Notes: generated from the letters alone by a model not told the origin. Shown: positions 21,431 through 34,700, numbered from the stretch's first letter. The stretch: 64,000 bases of DNA from Lantana camara (GCA_037501455.1 CM074865.1:39972501-40036500), one strand, 5' to 3'. A program made the numbers and translations.

Positions 21431-21928
21431 ACCCCTCATTGAAACTTTTAGTTGTAGGTCTGTTGGCGTTTGCTAGGAAAGAGTGATTCCTTTGAGTTGC
21501 ACTTCATCGGTTTAGCCTTTCTAGTTGCATTTCTCTTTCATACACTTTACTTATGTCATGACTTGTAGACTTGAGATTATACTTTACCTTTCTTTAGCCC
21601 TGTGTGGCATTCGTATTCGGCCCTGTGTGGCACTTGATGATTATTACGTTATGTTGATCGGATATTCGGGACTAGGTATCTATGCTAGTTGAACCCGTCA
21701 CTTGTTTTGAATGTTGATTTAAATGCTTCCGCTATGTTGTTTTGAATGTTTGAATTGCTTCCGCGCTCTGAGTTTGTCGAGTTAGATCCGCCTACCTTAG
21801 TGTGTGAGTTGGTCTCCCGTTCACTTTGATTCGGATTCGGATTCGGACATGGACCTTCCATTTCGTGACCGGGTGTGGGTCTTAGTGCGGAGAATGTGGC
21901 ATCCTCCGCTTGGGGTTACATCCTTAAG

Positions 21929-21940
21929 TGGTATCAGAGC
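21929..21940 (+). other. E2 primer-binding site (tRNA-iMet)
   Basis: TGGTATCAGAGC, 8 nt after the LTR. A downstream AGCTCT can pair with it around GGTT-GTAA-AACC (21935-21963). Confidence 0.88.
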
Positions 21941-22115
21941 TCTAGGTTGTAAAACCAAGCTCTAGTGTCGTGTCGAGTCTTTCTAGTTGGTACGGCATAG
22001 GACAATGTGATTATATAACTCATCTACTTGAATACTTGTTTATTTCTAATACTTGTATACATAAACACGTACTAATCCACATGCTTTAATATTGCTTGAA
22101 TTTTTGAATTTCAGG

Positions 22116-25100
22116 ATGCCTCCTAGACGCCGTGACCGAGAGGCTTCACCGGATGCGCGTCATCCGCCTCCGCTACCACCACTGAATGCGGAGAACACTG
22201 TTCAGGCACTTCTCAATCAGTTGCAACAGAATCAGAGACCACATGCACCACCCGTTGATGGTCAGGATGGTACTATCTCAACTGTGTATAGGGAGTTTCG
22301 GAACAACAACCCTCTTAAGTGGTTTGGAGGAGATGATATCCAGGCTGAGGAGTGGTTTGCGGAGATCATAGGAATTTGCGAAATTTGCCCAGGGAGTTCT
22401 CATGATAAGGCTGTTTGCACTGCTCGATTCATTCAGGGACAGGCAGGTAACTGGCTCAAGGGAGTTCGATCCTGACTTGAGAGGAGTGGTATGGAGTTCA
22501 CTTGGCAGACTTTCGTGCATGAGTTCCATGAGAAGTTTATACCTCATAATGCACGAGAGCGTAGACTTCAGGAGTTCTCTAAGCTGAAGCAGGGATCCAG
22601 ATCTGTTGAGGACTACATTCTAGAGTTCGAGAGACTTGCTCCCTATGCTACCCACATCACCGATATTGATTCACACAGAGCCCATCACTTCCTTCATGGG
22701 CTTCGAGAGGATATTCAAAGAGCTCTTTAGGCTGTCAATGTTAGCACTTGGGACAAGGTTACTAAGAGGGCTATTCAGGTCGAGGCTCAGAGACAGAGGT
22801 TGAGGCCCCCATCCTTCTCTTCGGGGCACGGTTCGGGTTCTGGATCAGGCAAGAAGCCCGCTACTCATGTTTCTACTACATCTGCACCAGCTTTTCATCC
22901 ACAGGGCTTCATTAACAAGAAGCCCCGACCCGCTGCTCCTACAGTGCCACCAGTATTGCGGGCACCAATACCAGTTGTTTGCTCTCACTGTCAGGGCCCT
23001 CAACCCCTGGAGAGGTGTTGGAGGTATTTGGGTAGGTGTTTGGTGTGTGGTTCGCCTGATCACAAGAGGGATGCTTGTCCGAGGAAGAGGCCGGTAGTTC
23101 AGGCCCATGCTTATGCTCTGGATGGCGAGGAGGAGACAGCAGAGATTGATCAGAATGCTGTGGTGGAAGGTACAATACATATTCATGGCATATCATTACA
23201 TGTATTGTTTGATCCCGGGGCTACTCATTCTTTTATTGCCCGGGATATTGTAACCTCTTTGCCTTTGCTTGTTGAGATATCTGCACATGTGTATGTGGTG
23301 AGTTCTCCCTTGGGGGGAAGCTTGGTGACGGTCAGAGTGTTTCGTGAGTGTCCGGTGAGTTTTGAGGGTCTAGTTTTTCCTGCTGATCTGATTGTGATGC
23401 TGATGGGGAGGTTTAAGGTGATTCTTGGGATGGATTGGCTTTCCCGACATGGTACAGTTATGGATTTCCGTTTGAAGAGGATTTCTTTTGATTCTGTGGT
23501 GTTTTCGGTAGAGAGATTGGGATCCAGTCTGTTCATCTCCTTTGCTGAGGCTAGTATGCTATTCCGGGACAGTGCTACAGGTTTCGTTGCTTACCTTCTG
23601 AACAAACCCAAGGATCGGGTTAAGCTTGAGGAGACAGAGGTCGTACGGGAGTATCTGGATGTGTTCCCGGAGAGTTTGGGGTCCTTACCACCGGACAGAG
23701 ACATTGAGTTTGTAGTGGACCTCTATCCTGAAGCTGAGCCTTATTTGAAGACCCCTACAGGATGGCTCCTGCCGAGTTGAAGGAGCTGAAGAAGCAGTTG
23801 GATGAGCTTTTGGTTAGCGGATACATTCGTCCGAGCACTTCTCCGTGGGGTGCTCCCATTCTGTTTGTTAAGAAGAAAGATGGGATGTTAAGGATGTGTA
23901 TAGACTATCATGAGCTGAACAGGATGACAGTTAAGAACAAGTATCCATTACCCCATATCGAGTAGTTGTTTGATAGCTTGCAGGGTTCGAGAGTGTACTC
24001 CAAGTTGGATTTGAGGCAGGGTTATTATCAGTTGAGGATTAGAGAGAAGGATATCTCTAAGACTGGATTCAACACGAGATACAGGCACTTTGAGTTTGTG
24101 GTTATGCCGCTTGGGTTGACGAATGCTCCGGCAGTGTTTATGGATATGATGCACCGGGTGTTTAGACAGTTCCTTGATAAGTTCGTGGTGATCTTTATAG
24201 ATGACATCTTGGTGTATTCGAGATCGGCTGAGGAGCATGCACAGCATCTCCGGATTGTGTTGGAGACACTTAGAGAGCACAAGCTGTATGTTAAGTTCAG
24301 TAAGTGTGAGTTTTAGATTTATCGAGTCACCTTTCTGGGTCACATTATCTCCGGCGATGGAATTGAGGTCCATCCCTCTACGATTGAAACAGTGTTACAT
24401 TGGGAAAGGCCTAGGAACGCCTCTGAGATACGGAGTTTTCTGGGTTTGGCAGGTTATTATAGGAGATTTGTGATGGATTTCTCTAAGATTGCAGCCCCGT
24501 TAACTAGGTTGACTAAGAAGGAGACCAAGTTTGAACGGGATGATAGTTGTGAGATGAGTTTTCAGACTTTAAAGGAAAGTTTGACTACAGTCCCTACCCG
24601 AGGGGGCTGAGGGTTATGCAGTTTATGCGGATGCTTCTAAGGAAGGACTGGGTTGTGTGTTGATGCAGAATGGTCGGGTTGTAGCTTATGCCTCTAGGAA
24701 GTTGAAGGTGCATGAGCAGAATTACCTCACCCACGATCCAGAGCTTGCAGCAGTCGTGTTTGCGTTGTCTAAGTGGTGCCACTATCTCTATGGTGCTACA
24801 TTTGAGGTATTCTTGGATCATAAGAGTCTTCAGTACTTGTTCATGCAGAAAGAGCTTAACTTGAGACAAAGGAGATTGGTTGAGTTCTTAGAGGACTACG
24901 ATTGCACGATTCAGTACCATCCAGGTAAGGCAAATGTGGTTGCCGACGCTTTGAGCAGAAAGGCCAGTTTTTCGAGTTTAGTGGCAGGGTTTTCTGAGCA
25001 GAGTTCGACTGTGGTGGTTTCTGTGGCTAGATTAGCCAACATTACGGTTCAGCTTGATTTGAAGTAGAGATTGTTAGAGGCTCAATCTACGGATGTCGAG

Positions 25101-25503
25101 ATTCAGAGATTGGTTACACGTTCAAGAGATGATCCAGAGACTAAGTTTGGGTTTGATGATTCTGGTTTGTTCAAGTTCAAGGCAAGAGTGTGTGTGCCTA
25201 ACAAGCTCAAGAGGGTAATACTTGAGGAGGCGCACCGCTCCGGTTATTCCATTCACTCGGGAGGTACGAAGATGTACCGGGACTTGAAAGAATTGTTTTG
25301 GTGGAGTGGCATGAAGACGGATGTCGCATTCTTTGTGAAGCTATGTCTGACATGCCAGATGGTTAAGGCAGAATATCAGATATCGGGAGGTACTCTCCGA
25401 CCACTTCCGATACCGAAGTGGAAGTGGGAGCAGGTGACTATGGACTTTGTGTCCGGCCTGCCGAAGTCTAGGAGAGGATTCGACGGGATTTGGGTAGTGA
25501 TAG
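22116..25503 (+). pseudogene. E2 gag-pol pseudogene, part 1 (Gag to integrase)
   Basis: ATG 22116 (MPPRRRDRE) follows TTTCAG/G as in E1. Recognisable: Gag capsid domain; one zinc knuckle (C-X2-C-X4-H-X4-C near 23040-23082); protease [10 protein letters not shown] with FIDD (about 24195-24206); RNase H; integrase zinc domain with CLTC; and the first integrase Asp region MDFVSG. Stops lie at about 22473, 22728, 23963, 24314 and 25065; frameshifts lie near 23750 and 24600. Several stops fit C-to-T changes, others (GAG or AAG to TAG) do not. The frame is cut at 25503 by E3 and resumes at 35503. Confidence 0.9.
25499..25503. repeat. Target-site duplication of E3, left copy
   Basis: GATAG, identical to 35498-35502. 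Confidence 0.9.
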
Positions 25504-25896
25504 TGTAACATCCCGATCGTTCGGATTTCCAGGTACGCCGTAACGAGAGGGTTTTATGTGCTTTAAATTATTTAATTACGTATTTGAATGTTATTTTAAT
25601 GCTTATATGATTATTTGAATTAATATGAAATTAATTGGTTATATTCATGAACTTTGAATTTTAAACGTTTAAGTTTCGTATGCTCGTAATTTGCTCGTTA
25701 TGTGCCGGAATTCAATTCCGATTTTTGTGAGATTTCGATATGCATGATATATGTGAGTTATGAAGGTGTTTGCATGCTCGTTTTATGTTTTCGGGTTCGT
25801 TTGTCGAGGTTTTAAACCTTAAGTATTTGACGAGGGACATGAGGGCCTAACTAGTTTTAGCGCGCCTCTTGTTCCGGAGGCCATAACTTGAGCTAG

Positions 25897-25916
25897 GGAA
25901 TTCGGATTCGAATTCC
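25897..25916 (+). promoter_or_regulatory. Conserved U3 palindrome (E3)
   Basis: Arms GGAATTCG and CGAATTCC around GATT, identical to E1 in an otherwise diverged U3. Confidence 0.6.
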
Positions 25917-27161
25917 GGAAGATGCGTTGGACTCGTGACGAAGAGATGAAGCCAAGGAACCTGATTTGATATTTTTCTAAGCCCATTTGGACCCTCGTTT
26001 TTCGCCCGGAACGAACAGCTTGTGCTTAAGCCACCTTCTTTGACTAGTCTTGTACTTGTGGGCCCATTTTAACCATGCTTAAACTTTAACCCTTGGTTTA
26101 TTTGATCTTTAACCACTCCTATCTCTTCCCTACCTCTCCATTTCGGACCACACACCCCAAGGAGAAGGAAAATCTGCTGCACATGGAGAAAAGAAGAAGA
26201 AGAAAGAAGCCCTCTCCCATGGCTTGTGATTTTTGGAGCTAAACTCTTCCATACTTCATCAACTCTTAAAGGTAAGTATATTTATGTATTCTCCTCTCTT
26301 CTATGCTTAATTTGATCCTTGAAATTCATGAATGCATCAGATTTAATAAGGTTATGGAGACTTGCATGAATAGTTAGGGTTAGAGGTCATTTGTTGCTTC
26401 CTTGCCTTAGCTTGAATTTGTGGCTGATTTGAGGCTTCTTTGGTGCTTATTTGAACTCCTTTGCTTCCATTCTTGATTCTTACTTCATGATAGATGTGTT
26501 AGGGTTGATTCTCCATTGATAACATGATTGAAACCTTGAGTTTTTGGCCATGAAACTTGAAAACCGAACTGCTGCAAATCTGCTCATTTCCACCAAACTG
26601 CTGTCACGTTTTTGAGATCAAATGGATGAATTCTTGCCTCCAATTTCGTATGCTAATGCTTGGTAATGTGGTATACATGTTGTTCTATGAATGTGCTTCG
26701 TTTTGCCCTGAATTCATGCTTTAATATGGCTGCAAACTTGAGTTCTTGAACCTTAAAATCTGCTCCCCTGTTTTGGAACTGCTGTATGAATTTGTGCTTT
26801 GTTGCTTGAGTTAATGACTTCCAATTCGTGTGAATTTTCATGGAGATGTTGTATACTAATTTCTTTACATGTTAGCCCTGCTCTTGCAAGTTTTTAGATC
26901 CATTTTCAGCCCCTAAGTATTTGTTCATGGCATGATTGAGCTCATATGTCCGTTTTTGGTGCTCCAGAGTTGCTGCATGATTTCGGTGACCTTAACGCGT
27001 GATTTAGCCTTTGAGTTCTAAATGAAATATGTTCCTAACATGCTAAATATGTTGTATATCAAGTTTCATAATATTTGGAGTTGATTTGCTATGCTTTTGG
27101 ACTGATTTTGTTTAGGGTCAGTTTTGCCGTCAAACTTTGTATGCGATTTTGGTGCTGTACC

Positions 27162-27289
27162 GAGACACCCCCGTGTCTCATTTGCCTTGAAAGGTGAGAC
27201 ACGGGCGTGTCATGCTTCCTGGGCATGTCTGGACTGAGCCACGGGCGTGGCTCAGCTTAGTTAAGTTGAGGGACACCCCCGTGTCCCTC
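27162..27289 (+). repeat. Palindrome array in E3 5' LTR
   Basis: Four palindromes: 27162-27179 (arm GAGACA, centre CCCCCG); about 27198-27211 (arm GACA, centre CGGGCG); 27234-27255 (arm CTGAGCCA, centre CGGGCG, 8 bp perfect); 27268-27289 (arm GAGGGACA, centre CCCCCG, 8 bp perfect). The 3' LTR copy spans 33409-33536. Confidence 0.85.
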
Positions 27290-28790
27290 CCCTTGCCCAA
27301 CCCTTAGTTTTCCTTTTCGGTTTTTGGTTTGTTTTACCTCTTTATTGTCTTTATCTTCGTTTGTGATGAACTATGAACTTGTTTTACAATGTGTTGGGAG
27401 TATTGTGGTTCAATTTCATAACTTTTGGGTGAGATTTAGACATGCTTTTGTTGAATGCCGTTTAGGTGCGTTTTGGTGGCGTTGATGATTTCCTTAACCC
27501 TTTTCCCTCATCTTGTGATTTGTTCTTGTTTTCAAACTTTTGAGTTATGTTATATGAGGTAATAGGGTGTATGTAGTAGAGTTTTGTGTAAGATTGAATA
27601 CGTTTGAATATGTGTCGAACTTAATTTACTTCAATGCTCTTATTTGCCTAAATGTTGGAGCTTGTGCCTTGAATTTCTTGAATGGATTGGAAACGTGAAA
27701 TTATGAGTTCGAATGAAAGTGAGCGAAGGATAGAATGACTTGATTATATGATTTAAATTCCTTAATAAGTGCACATGAACGTGTTCATGACATAATAGCA
27801 TCTCTTATGTATTCATACGCATTCGCCGAGCGTCAATATGGTTCATTTGAATCTAAGTTTGCCTCTTGCTCTTTGTTTTGCTCTTAGGTTCGTTCCGTTG
27901 TTGAGGAAGTGGTTCATTTGACTCCTTTTGGTCCGTTTTGGTTGGTTTGCTCGTCCAGGTGAGGTTTTCTTTCCTTTTAGTTATGATAACCTAAGACCCT
28001 AATTGAATTTCGAACCCGCATGCGACTTATATATGTATATATATAGATATGTGTTTGGATACGTATTTCGTGGGATTTGTCCCGTTTGCCTTAAGAATTT
28101 GAAAACGCTTTTATAAGTATATAAGCTCTATTTTCTTTTGTTTTGACAAGCTTTGTTAAGTGTGTGTGTGTTTGTAAGCGTGATAAGATTTGTGGATAAG
28201 CTTCGCCTGGTAAGTGTGATAAGTGCAAGTATAAGTGTAAGTGTAAGTTTGGGCCCCGGAGAAGTGGTATGTGATCCCGGGTCGGCCATGGGGTCGCCGG
28301 GCTCTCTCATCAACACGACTCCACAAAAGGGAGATTTTGCCCATCCTCGGGAGGTCGAGGGGAAGGCGGGTCTTCTTGAGCCGGCGGTGTGCTTAGTGAC
28401 CCGTCGAAGGAGCGGGTGGATCCCCCGTCTCATTCAGCTTTCAGCAGGGGTTGAGAGGGGCACCTCTCTCCCCAAAACGGTGTTGGGGTGGAGTTGGGTT
28501 ATGATTTGCTTTGTTTTCGTTTTGCCTTGGTGTATGGAGTAAGTAAGGGTGATGGATTTTTGCTTTCAGTTCGTTATGTCTTCGTTTAGGGTTGTGAAAC
28601 GGGGGCGGATTCCTAAACTCTAAAACTTGACTGAATTTGGCCTTCGGCTCCAAACTTCTTTCTTTATATATATTACCACGGGTTAAATGTCTTAGAATGC
28701 AAAAACCACGCCCGGTTCACGAACCCCTCTCAGCTTTGTATATGCTTTGCTCTTACGTATATATATGGGTGTGTGTGTTAGCCCCCTCAC

Positions 28791-28805
28791 CAGTCTCTAG
28801 GACTG
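28791..28805 (+). promoter_or_regulatory. LTR hairpin downstream of TATA (E3)
   Basis: CAGTC-TCTAG-GACTG, about 30 nt after a TATA-like run; differs from E1 (TAGTC/GACTA) by a paired change. Confidence 0.55.
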
Positions 28806-29258
28806 ACCCTCGTTATTTCTATCTTTTCCCCCTTCGTTTTGAGTTGCAGGTACCCGTTCTGAGGTGTTGGAGCTAGGCGGTTATCTTTGAGTCGGGTTTG
28901 AGGATAGCTTGAGTCTCATGCATGGCATTTTCGTTTCTTTATGCTTTTTGGCTAATTCTGAATTATGTATAAGTTATGCCTCTAATTCGAAATTGTAAAG
29001 TTTGTATAATTTGAATCGGAACTTTGATATTTCTTGAGTATGTTTATTTGCTTTATGAGATTCTGGTGCTTCCGCATTCGTTACTTGTTTTATTGCGTGC
29101 TCTGAGTAGGGTCTAGACCGCCTAGCTTAGGTTGGATTTTTGTTTGTCACCCGTTCGCCGTGGCTTGATACGTGGTCGGAGTTCCCATTTCGCTTCACGT
29201 GTTGGGTTACGGTGCGGGGGATGTGGCGCCCTTCGCTCCGGGGTGTTACATCCTTAGG

Positions 29259-29270
29259 TGGTATCAGAGC
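29259..29270 (+). other. E3 primer-binding site (tRNA-iMet)
   Basis: TGGTATCAGAGC, 8 nt after the LTR; a stem-loop with GGTT-GCAA-AACC follows (29265-29294). Confidence 0.9.
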
Positions 29271-30600
29271 TCTAGGTTGCAAAACCGGAGCTCTAGTGTC
29301 TTGTCCGGTTTGTCTAGGTCGTTCGGCTTAGGATTATGTGATTATTTGCATTCACCATCATCATTTTGTGACTTATATGATTTTATTTGTATTAATTGTT
29401 TACATGAACATGCACTAGAAACCCCGCATGCATCGATACCTTCTTGGAATTGTATTTTATTTCAGGATACTCCTTCGACATCAACAAGTATTACCGGGAA
29501 AAGGACGAGGGAGACAGGTATATTCGGGCTATAAGGGGTTTAGAGACTTTATCTTTTGAAGCGGTTTGAAATGGGGATATCAAGGTCAAGTTCTAGGTGA
29601 TCAAGAGATTTGAATAAAGATTTGAGGAGTTCGAGAATAATTCCTGTGAAGAAGTTCTATTCGAGAACTTTGTATAAGCACCCTCCTTTCGTGTTTGGTG
29701 ATAGGAAAGTTCAAATTTAAGAATGAAAGTAGGTGGACGATTTCCAACAAGGTTTAAAAGATTGGGTATCTTCGAGGACTGTCCTAAAGTTCGGAATTGA
29801 TTTCAAGCAAGTAAGTATGAAATTCGATCAAATCTTCAAATTTCAAGAATATGTGCGTGATCCGAGGATACAAGATAAAAGGAGCTATGAAGGAATAGTC
29901 AATTAATGAAGGGAGTCTTGCCAACACTTATGAGGAGAAAAGATCAGTTTGGAGTTCGAAGATCAAGCAAGGAACCTAAATTTCAAGAAATTTCGAGAAG
30001 CTCCAAGATATCAACAATGTCAAGAAAAGAAAGATTCCAACACCGGAGTAAAAGGATCAAATTAAGAAGAATTAGGAATTGTTTCAAGTGTCGCGAGTTG
30101 GGAAAATATTTCAAGGTGAAATAATTAGGAGACAAGGCGAGAAACTAAGAGACAAGATGAAAAACTTAAGACTTCAAAGTTGCCGAGTATAAGAAGATTC
30201 AAATACCGAAGATGGATAGACTTTTACATCTCCTCACCGGAAGCAATTTAATATATATATGGTAGAGACTCGAATTACATGGAATGAAGAAACTCAAGAA
30301 TCTCATGAGGCCACCAATGTCAAACAAGGAGAGATTCCAATACCAAAGGTGGTGGGAGGACTCAATTATGGAGGAATCGAAGGCATGATGAAAGTTAATC
30401 GAACAACAAGAAGTTGAGGTCTTCAAGGAAATCCTATGACTTCAAAATCCAAGTTCAAGCACAAGATGATCCTCCCGGAAAACAAGAGGATGGCACCACA
30501 CTCAACGCTACTCCTATGGTGAACGGTACCTGAAGCATTCATGGCATTACATTTCACACATATTTTAACATTCGGGGGAAACCCATGTGCTTATTGTCTT
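29271..30600 (+). other. E3 internal leader and decayed region
   Basis: Starts like the leaders of E1 and E2, including TTATTTCAG/GATA at 29459-29469 where they have CAG/GATG, so the gag start codon is lost (ATG to ATA). After that the sequence is purine-rich and I recognise no Gag motif. Confidence 0.6.
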
Positions 30601-30654
30601 ACTCCTTGTTTTTACGTGATTCTTCATTATGTTTGTTGCGTAATTATGCCTCTT

Positions 30655-31020
30655 CTTGTTCTTGCTTGTTAAGTGTTTCTTTCCCTTCGTAGCTCTTACT
30701 TGTAATGTGTTCCTTCCCTTTTCAGTTTTGCTTGATGCGTAATTGCTTTCATCCTTGGTTCTTGCCTATTGAGTGATTCTTTCTCTTCTTGGTTCTTGTT
30801 TGAAGTGTGCTTCCTTTATTTCCTAGTTTTGCTTGTTAAGTGTTTCTTTTCCTTCTTGACTCTTGCTTGTAATGTGCTTCCTTCCCTTTTCAGTTTTGCT
30901 CGTTATATGTTTCTTTTCCTTTTTAGTTCTTGCTTGGAGTGTGCTTCATTTTCTTCTTAGTTTTGCTTGTTGTTTATGTCTTTCCCTTCTTAATTCTTGC
31001 TTATTGTGTTCTTTACCTTC
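30655..31020 (+). repeat. Degenerate tandem repeat of about 34 bp in E3
   Basis: About eleven copies of a unit built on GTTCTTGCTTGTTAAGTG plus a TTTCTTTCCCTTC-like run, starting roughly every 33-35 bp. Confidence 0.7.
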
Positions 31021-31039
31021 TTTTGTGTTACCCTTTTTG

Positions 31040-31640
31040 TGGGGAGAGCTTTTGGTGTGGAGTGTTCGTGAGTGTTTGGTGAGTTGCGAGGGTCGAGCTA
31101 CTTCCGGTGAGCGGTTTGGAGGTGCTTAGGTCCCGTTGAGTTGGATGTTGCTTTCAGGAGGTCCGTCAGGGACTCAACGATATCTTCGGGTACTAGATAG
31201 AAGGCTAACCCGTTGGTATTTCCCGTAGAAGAACCGAAGATTGTCTCAGAGTAAGAGGCACGGTTTTGAGTGGGAAGAGGCGGTTGAAGAGAGTTACCCA
31301 CGGTATTGGCTCTTGCCTAACCGAAGGTACAAAAGGCTACCTTGTTTCCAACCGAGGCACAAAGGAAGGCCTTTGTTGTGCGTTGCTCGTAGAAGAACGG
31401 TAGCCTACGCCTTAAGGAGTGCAAGGTCACGAGTTTATCCCACTCAGGGTTGAGGTTGTTCGGAGTTTTGGGACCCGGAAGTTCTGGCATAAGAAAGACG
31501 TTATGAACTTTGTGTAATAATGTCTATGTGCCATAGGTTGAGAATTCTCCAACTACTCCCGAATCTTTATTTGGGAAGTGGGGGCAAACGACTAGGACTT
31601 TGTGTCCGGTTCGCCAAATAAGGAGATAGGGTTTCGAGAA
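31040..31640 (+). pseudogene. E3 pol remnants (protease, RNase H, integrase scraps)
   Basis: Short blocks align in order with E1 and E2 DNA: 31050-31115 with the protease region (E2 about 23330-23370), 31255-31450 with RT/RNase H (E1 about 7410-7630) and 31540-31640 with integrase (E1 about 8280-8380). Between them large parts are missing and no frame is open. Confidence 0.65.
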
Positions 31641-31713
31641 GTATAGGATCTGAGTGGCGTAGCGGAAGTGTGGATTTTGGGTTTGTTGTCGAAGCCATTC
31701 AAGATTCTCCTTA

Positions 31714-31731
31714 GGACCTGAGGACAGGTCC
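31714..31731 (+). other. PPT-proximal AGGA hairpin (E3)
   Basis: Arms GGACCTG and CAGGTCC with loop AGGA, kept although no coding sequence remains upstream; PPT GAAGGAGGGGAG follows at 31736-31747. Confidence 0.8.
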
Positions 31732-31735
31732 TTTT

Positions 31736-31747
31736 GAAGGAGGGGAG
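31736..31747 (+). other. E3 polypurine tract
   Basis: GAAGGAGGGGAG, two bases before the LTR start at 31750. Confidence 0.85.
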
Positions 31748-31749
31748 TT

Positions 31750-34700
31750 TGTAACATCCCCATCGTTCGGATTTCCAGGTACGCCGTAACGAGAGGGTTT
31801 TATGTGCTTTAAATTATTTAATTACGTATTTGAATGTTATTTTAATGCTTATATGATTATTTGAATTAATATGAAATTAATTGGTTATATTCATGAACTT
31901 TGAATTTTAAACGTTTAAGTTTCGTATGCTCGTAATTTGCTCGTTATGTGCCAGAATTCAATTTCGATTTTTGTGAGATTTCGATATGCATGATATATGT
32001 GAGTTATGAAGGTGTTTGCATGCTCGTTTTATGTTTTCGGGTTCGTTTGTCGAGGTTTTAAACCTTAAGTATTTGACGAGGGACACGAGGGCCTAACTAG
32101 TTTTAGCGCGCCTCTTGTTCCGGAGGCCATAACTTGAGCTAGGGAATTCGGATTCGAATTCCAGAAGATGCGTTGGACTCGTGACGAAGAGATGAAGCCA
32201 AGGAACCTGATTTGATATTTTTCTAAGCCCATTTGGACCCTCGTTTTTCGCCCGGAACGAACAGCTTGTGCTTAAGCCACCTTCTTTGACTAGTCTTGTA
32301 CTTGTGGGCCCATTTTAACCATGCTTAAACTTTAACCCTTGGTTTATTTGATCTTTAACCACTCCTATCTCTTCCCTACCTCTCCATTTCGGACCACACA
32401 CCCCAAGGAGAAGGAAAATCTGCTGCACATGGAGAAAAGAAGAAGAAGAAAGAAGCCCTCTCCCATGGCTTGTGATTTTTGGAGCTAAACTCTTCCATAC
32501 TTCATCAACTCTTAAAGGTAAGTATATTTATGTATTCTCCTCTCTTCTATGCTTCATTTGATCCTTGAAATTCATAAATGCATCAGATTTAATAAGGTTA
32601 TGGAGACTTGCATGAATAGTTAGGGTTAGAGGTCATTTGTTGCTTCCTTGCCTTAGCTTGAATTTGTGGCTGATTTGAGGCTTCTTTGGTGCTTATTTGA
32701 ACTCCTTTGCTTCCATTCTTGATTCTTACTTCATGATAGATGTGTTAGGGTTGATTCTCCATTGATAACATGATTGAAACCTTGAGTTTTTGGCCATGAA
32801 ACTTGAAAACCGAACTGCTGCAAATCTGCTCATTTCCACCAAACTGCTGTCACGTTTTTGAGATCAAATGGATGAATTCTTGCCTCCAATTTCGTATGCT
32901 AATGCTTGGTAATGTGGTATACATGTTGTTCTATGAATGTGCTTCATTTTGCCCTGAATTCATGCTTTAATATGGCTGCAAACTTGAGTTCTTGAACCTT
33001 AAAATCTGCTCCCCTTGTTTTGGAACTGCTGTATGAATTTGTGCTTTGTTGCTTGAGTTAATGACTTCCAATTCGTGTGAATTTGTGTGGAGATGTTGTA
33101 TGCTAATTTCTTTACATGTTAGCCCTGCTCTTGCAAGTTTTTAGATCCATTTTCAGCCCCTAAGTATTTGTTCATGGCATGATTGAGCTCATATGTCCGT
33201 TTTTGGTGCTCCAGAGTTGCTGCATGATTTCGGTGACCTTAACGCGTGATTTAGCCTTTGAGTTCTAAATGAAATATGTTCCTAACATGCTAAATATGTT
33301 GTATATCAAGTTTCATAATATTTGGAGTTGATTTGCTATGCTTTTGGACTGATTTTGTTTAGGGTCAGTTTTGCCGTCAAACTTTGTATGCGATTTTGGT
33401 GCTGTACCGAGACACCCCCGTGTCTCATTTGCCTTGAAAGGTGAGACACGGGCGTGTCATGCTTCCTGGGCATGTCTGGACTGAGCCACGGGCGTGGCTC
33501 AGCTTAGTTAAGTTGAGGGACACCCCCGTGTCCCTCCCCTTGCGCAACCCTTAGTTTTCCTTTTCGGTTTTTGGTTTGTTTTACCTCTGTATTGTCTTTA
33601 TCTTCGTTTGTGATGAACTATGAACTTGTTTTACTATGTGTTGGGAGTATTTTGGTTCAATTTCATAACTTTTGGGTGAGATTTAGACATGCTTTTGTTG
33701 AATGCCGTTTAGGTGCGTTTTGGTGGCGTTGATGATTTCCTTAACCCTTTTCCCTCATCTTGTGATTTGTTCTTGTTTTCAAACTTTTGAGTTATGTTAT
33801 ATGAGGTAATAGGGTGTATGTAGTAGAGTTTTGTGTAAGATTGAATACGTTTGAATATGTGTCGAACTTAATTTACTTCAATGCTCTTATTTGCCTAAAT
33901 GTTGGAGCTTGTGCCTTGAATTTCTTGAATGGATTGGAAACGTGAAATTATGAGTTCGAATGAAAGTGAGCGAAGGATAGAATGACTTGATTATATGATT
34001 TAAATTCCTTAATAAGTGCACATGAACGTGTTCATGACATAATAGCATCTCTTATGTATTCATACGCATTCGCCGAGCGTCAATATGGTTCATTTGAATC
34101 TAAGTTTGCCTCTTGCTCTTTGTTTTGCTCTTAGGTTCGTTCCGTTGTTGAGGAAGTGGTTCATTTGACTCCTTTTGGTCCGTTTTGGTTGGTTTGCTCG
34201 TCCAGGTGAGGTTTTCTTTCCTTTTAGTTATGATAACCTAAGACCCTAATTGAATTTCGAACCCGCATGCGACTTATATATGTATATATATAGATATGTG
34301 TTTGGATACGTATTTCGTGGGATTTGTCCCGTTTGCCTTAAGAATTTGAAAACGCTTTTATAAGTATATAAGCTCTATTTTCTTTTGTTTTGACAAGCTT
34401 TGTTAAGTGTGTGTGTGTTTGTAAGCGTGATAAGATTTGTGGATAAGCTTCGCCTGGTAAGTGTGATAAGTGCAAGTATAAGTGTAAGTGTAAGTTTGGG
34501 CCCCGGAGAAGTGGTATGTGATCCCGGGTCGGCCATGGGGTCGCCGGGCTCTCTCATCAACACGACTCCACAAAAGGGAGATTTTGCCCATCCTCGGGAG
34601 GTCGAGGGGAAGGCAGGTCTTCTTGAGCCGGCGGTGTGCTTAGTGACCCGTCGAAGGAGCGGGTGGATCCCCCGTCTCATTCAGCTTTCAGCAGGGGTTG

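Larger units (their letters stand above)
19214..21920 (+). repeat. E2 5' LTR
   Basis: U3 palindrome at 19513-19532; splice-donor-like CAAG/GTAAG at 19847; palindromes at 20249-20260, 20283-20300 and 20313-20334; TATA-like run near 21379-21389; hairpin CGGTC-AAGTT-GACTG at 21416-21430. It is shorter than the 3' LTR by several indels. Confidence 0.88.
25504..29250 (+). repeat. E3 5' LTR
   Basis: U3 palindrome 25897-25916; donor-like AAAG/GTAAGT at 26272; palindromes 27162-27289; TATA-like run near 28757-28766; hairpin CAGTC-TCTAG-GACTG at 28791-28805. Open frames such as 28153-28542 recur in the 3' LTR and show no protein family. Confidence 0.93.

Noticed and set aside
28153..28542. 129-codon open frame repeated at 34400-34789
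   Set aside because: LTR sequence of E3 with no motif; present twice only because LTRs are duplicated.
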